Origin: Betaproteobacteria bacterium
Lineage (GTDB): Bacteria; Pseudomonadota; Gammaproteobacteria; Burkholderiales; Burkholderiaceae_C
Length of the DNA stretch: 5,940 bases
Assembly (NCBI GenBank): GCA_009923345.1
Contig: RFTR01000123.1
Span: forward strand, 1 to 5,940
Direction of reading: 5' to 3'
Shown: positions 5,384-5,940 of the stretch, in pieces
Numbering within the stretch: position 1 is the first letter of the stretch
Layout: each line of letters opens with the position of its first letter
The notes under the pieces: generated by a model
Seen by the model: only the letters and a program-made list of their open reading frames with translations
Database searches by the model: none
Told to the model about the DNA's origin: nothing
Position numbers and translations under genes: made by a program

Positions 5384-5940
5384 GCGTAAGCCCTGCGTTA
5401 AATTCCATAGACGATGTAATCCACGCCCTGGCGGGCGTGGGCTACCAAGCAGAACGGCGGCTAGCAACCGCCGTTTTTTTGAGTCTTCGTCTGCAACGCC
5501 CTTTGTTGCTAGAAGGTGAGCCTGGCGTCGGTAAAACCGAACTCGCCAAAGCGCTAGCCAAAGTTTTAGCGCGTCCGCTCATTCGCTTGCAATGCTACGA
5601 CGGCATGGAACAACGCGAGGCCTTGTACGAATGGAACCATGCTGCGCAACTCTTGCACATGCGCGCTGCGCAGTCGCGCACCGATACCGATGCGGTAGAG
5701 CAAGAGGTCTACCAAGAAAAATATTTGATCCGCCGTCCCCTTTTGCAGGCCTTGCAAACGCCTGCGCCCGGTGCAGTCTTATTGATTGACGAGGTGGATC
5801 GTGCTGACGAGCCATTTGAAGCTTTTCTACTGGAATATTTAGGCGAGTACCAAGTCACGATTCCAGAACTTGGCACCCAACGTGCGACCGCGATGCCCGT
5901 CACCATATTGACCAGCAACCGAACCCGTGACCTGCACGAC
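5380..5940 (+). CDS. coxD: MoxR-family AAA+ ATPase, CoxD-like (partial, 3' end outside window)
   Basis: The first 187 residues are present; the family is usually near 290-300, so about one third is missing at the right edge. This is an AAA+ ATPase with Walker A GEPGVGKT (46-53), Walker B VLLIDEVD (133-140) and a sensor-1 segment ending in TSN (N180). The N-terminal GYQAERRLATAVFLSL (21-36) is typical of MoxR proteins linked to Mo hydroxylases. In Oligotropha, CoxD is a chaperone-like ATPase needed to sulfurate the Mo centre and build its Cu site; here, with no Cu-binding Cys in the large subunit, a role in Mo sulfuration is the more likely part (inference). The start ATG overlaps the coxM stop in ATGA, with only AGG (5370-5372) as a Shine-Dalgarno, implying translational coupling. 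The 5' coding region contains two strong hairpins. Confidence 0.92.
   Translation, partial: MSVSPALNSIDDVIHALAGVGYQAERRLATAVFLSLRLQRPLLLEGEPGVGKTELAKALAKVLARPLIRLQCYDGMEQREALYEWNHAAQLLHMRAAQSRTDTDAVEQEVYQEKYLIRRPLLQALQTPAPGAVLLIDEVDRADEPFEAFLLEYLGEYQVTIPELGTQRATAMPVTILTSNRTRDLHD
5421..5440 (+). repeat. Perfect 8-bp hairpin inside the 5' end of coxD
   Basis: CCACGCCC (5421-5428) and GGGCGTGG (5433-5440) are perfect complements around a TGGC tetraloop. The bases encode residues of the N-terminal helix of CoxD (about 14-21). There is no T run after it, so it is not itself a terminator. It begins 41 bases after the coxD ATG and 12 bases before the terminator-like hairpin, so the two would stack in tandem on the transcript. 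Confidence 0.75.
5453..5480 (+). terminator. Terminator-shaped hairpin within coxD coding sequence
   Basis: AACGGCGG (5453-5460) pairs perfectly with CCGCCGTT (5468-5475) around a 7-base loop CTAGCAA, and a seven-T run spans 5474-5480. This is the full form of an intrinsic terminator on the + strand, 90 bases after the coxM stop. It lies within conserved MoxR coding sequence (residues E25 to F33), so it cannot mark the real gene end. Translating ribosomes would normally prevent folding. It may cause partial termination when coxD is poorly translated, or be a by-product of the codons. The shape is certain; the function is not. Confidence 0.5.

Noticed and set aside
5380..5480. Real coxD start placed downstream of the terminator-like hairpin, making the hairpin an ordinary intergenic terminator
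   Set aside because: The hairpin region encodes conserved MoxR residues leading directly to Walker A at residue 46, and no suitable start with a ribosome binding site lies between the hairpin and Walker A.

Overview
The window looks like a chromosomal segment of a betaproteobacterium. The best guess is Burkholderiales, perhaps a Comamonadaceae-like freshwater or soil organism. This rests on moderate-to-high G+C (mid-fifties by eye), the CAGGAGAC-type ribosome binding sites, a Gly-rich tail on the upstream protein and the general flavour of the proteins. It is an inference, not a search result.

Layout: (1) Bases 3-41 are the last codons of a rightward gene with a Gly-rich C-terminus. (2) A strong hairpin at 62-116, flanked by T-rich sequence on both strands, separates it from a convergent gene. 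(3) A leftward gene (142-1077) encodes a D-2-hydroxyacid dehydrogenase of the glyoxylate/hydroxypyruvate reductase type, probably NADP(H)-preferring. (4) A 103-bp divergent spacer leads to gloA (1181-1567), a short Ni-type glyoxalase I with all four metal ligands. (5) After a 131-bp spacer with no clear terminator comes a tight rightward cluster: a [2Fe-2S] small subunit (1699-2166), a molybdopterin large subunit (2194-4569), an FAD medium subunit (4592-5383) and the first 187 residues of a MoxR-type AAA+ ATPase (from 5380, running off the end).

The three subunits form a heterotrimeric molybdenum hydroxylase of the xanthine oxidase/CO dehydrogenase family. Electrons would pass from Mo (large) through two [2Fe-2S] clusters (small) to FAD (medium). 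Two independent features mark it as the 'form II' cox type: the gene order S-L-M, and the active-site loop AYRGAGR (large-subunit residues 373-379) in place of the Cys-containing AYxCSFR loop of true CO dehydrogenase. Its physiological substrate therefore cannot be read from the sequence, and CO is not the safest guess. The ATPase matches CoxD, which in the form I system matures the Mo site.

The most unusual item is not a gene. Within the first 100 bases of coxD, inside conserved coding sequence, lie two perfect 8-bp hairpins. The second (5453-5475) is followed directly by a T run and has the full shape of an intrinsic terminator. The coxD start overlaps the coxM stop (ATGA) and has only a weak Shine-Dalgarno, so this could be a translation-sensitive attenuator limiting the chaperone relative to the enzyme. 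It could also be a coincidence of coding constraint. No CRISPR array, tRNA, rRNA, insertion sequence or phage element was seen.
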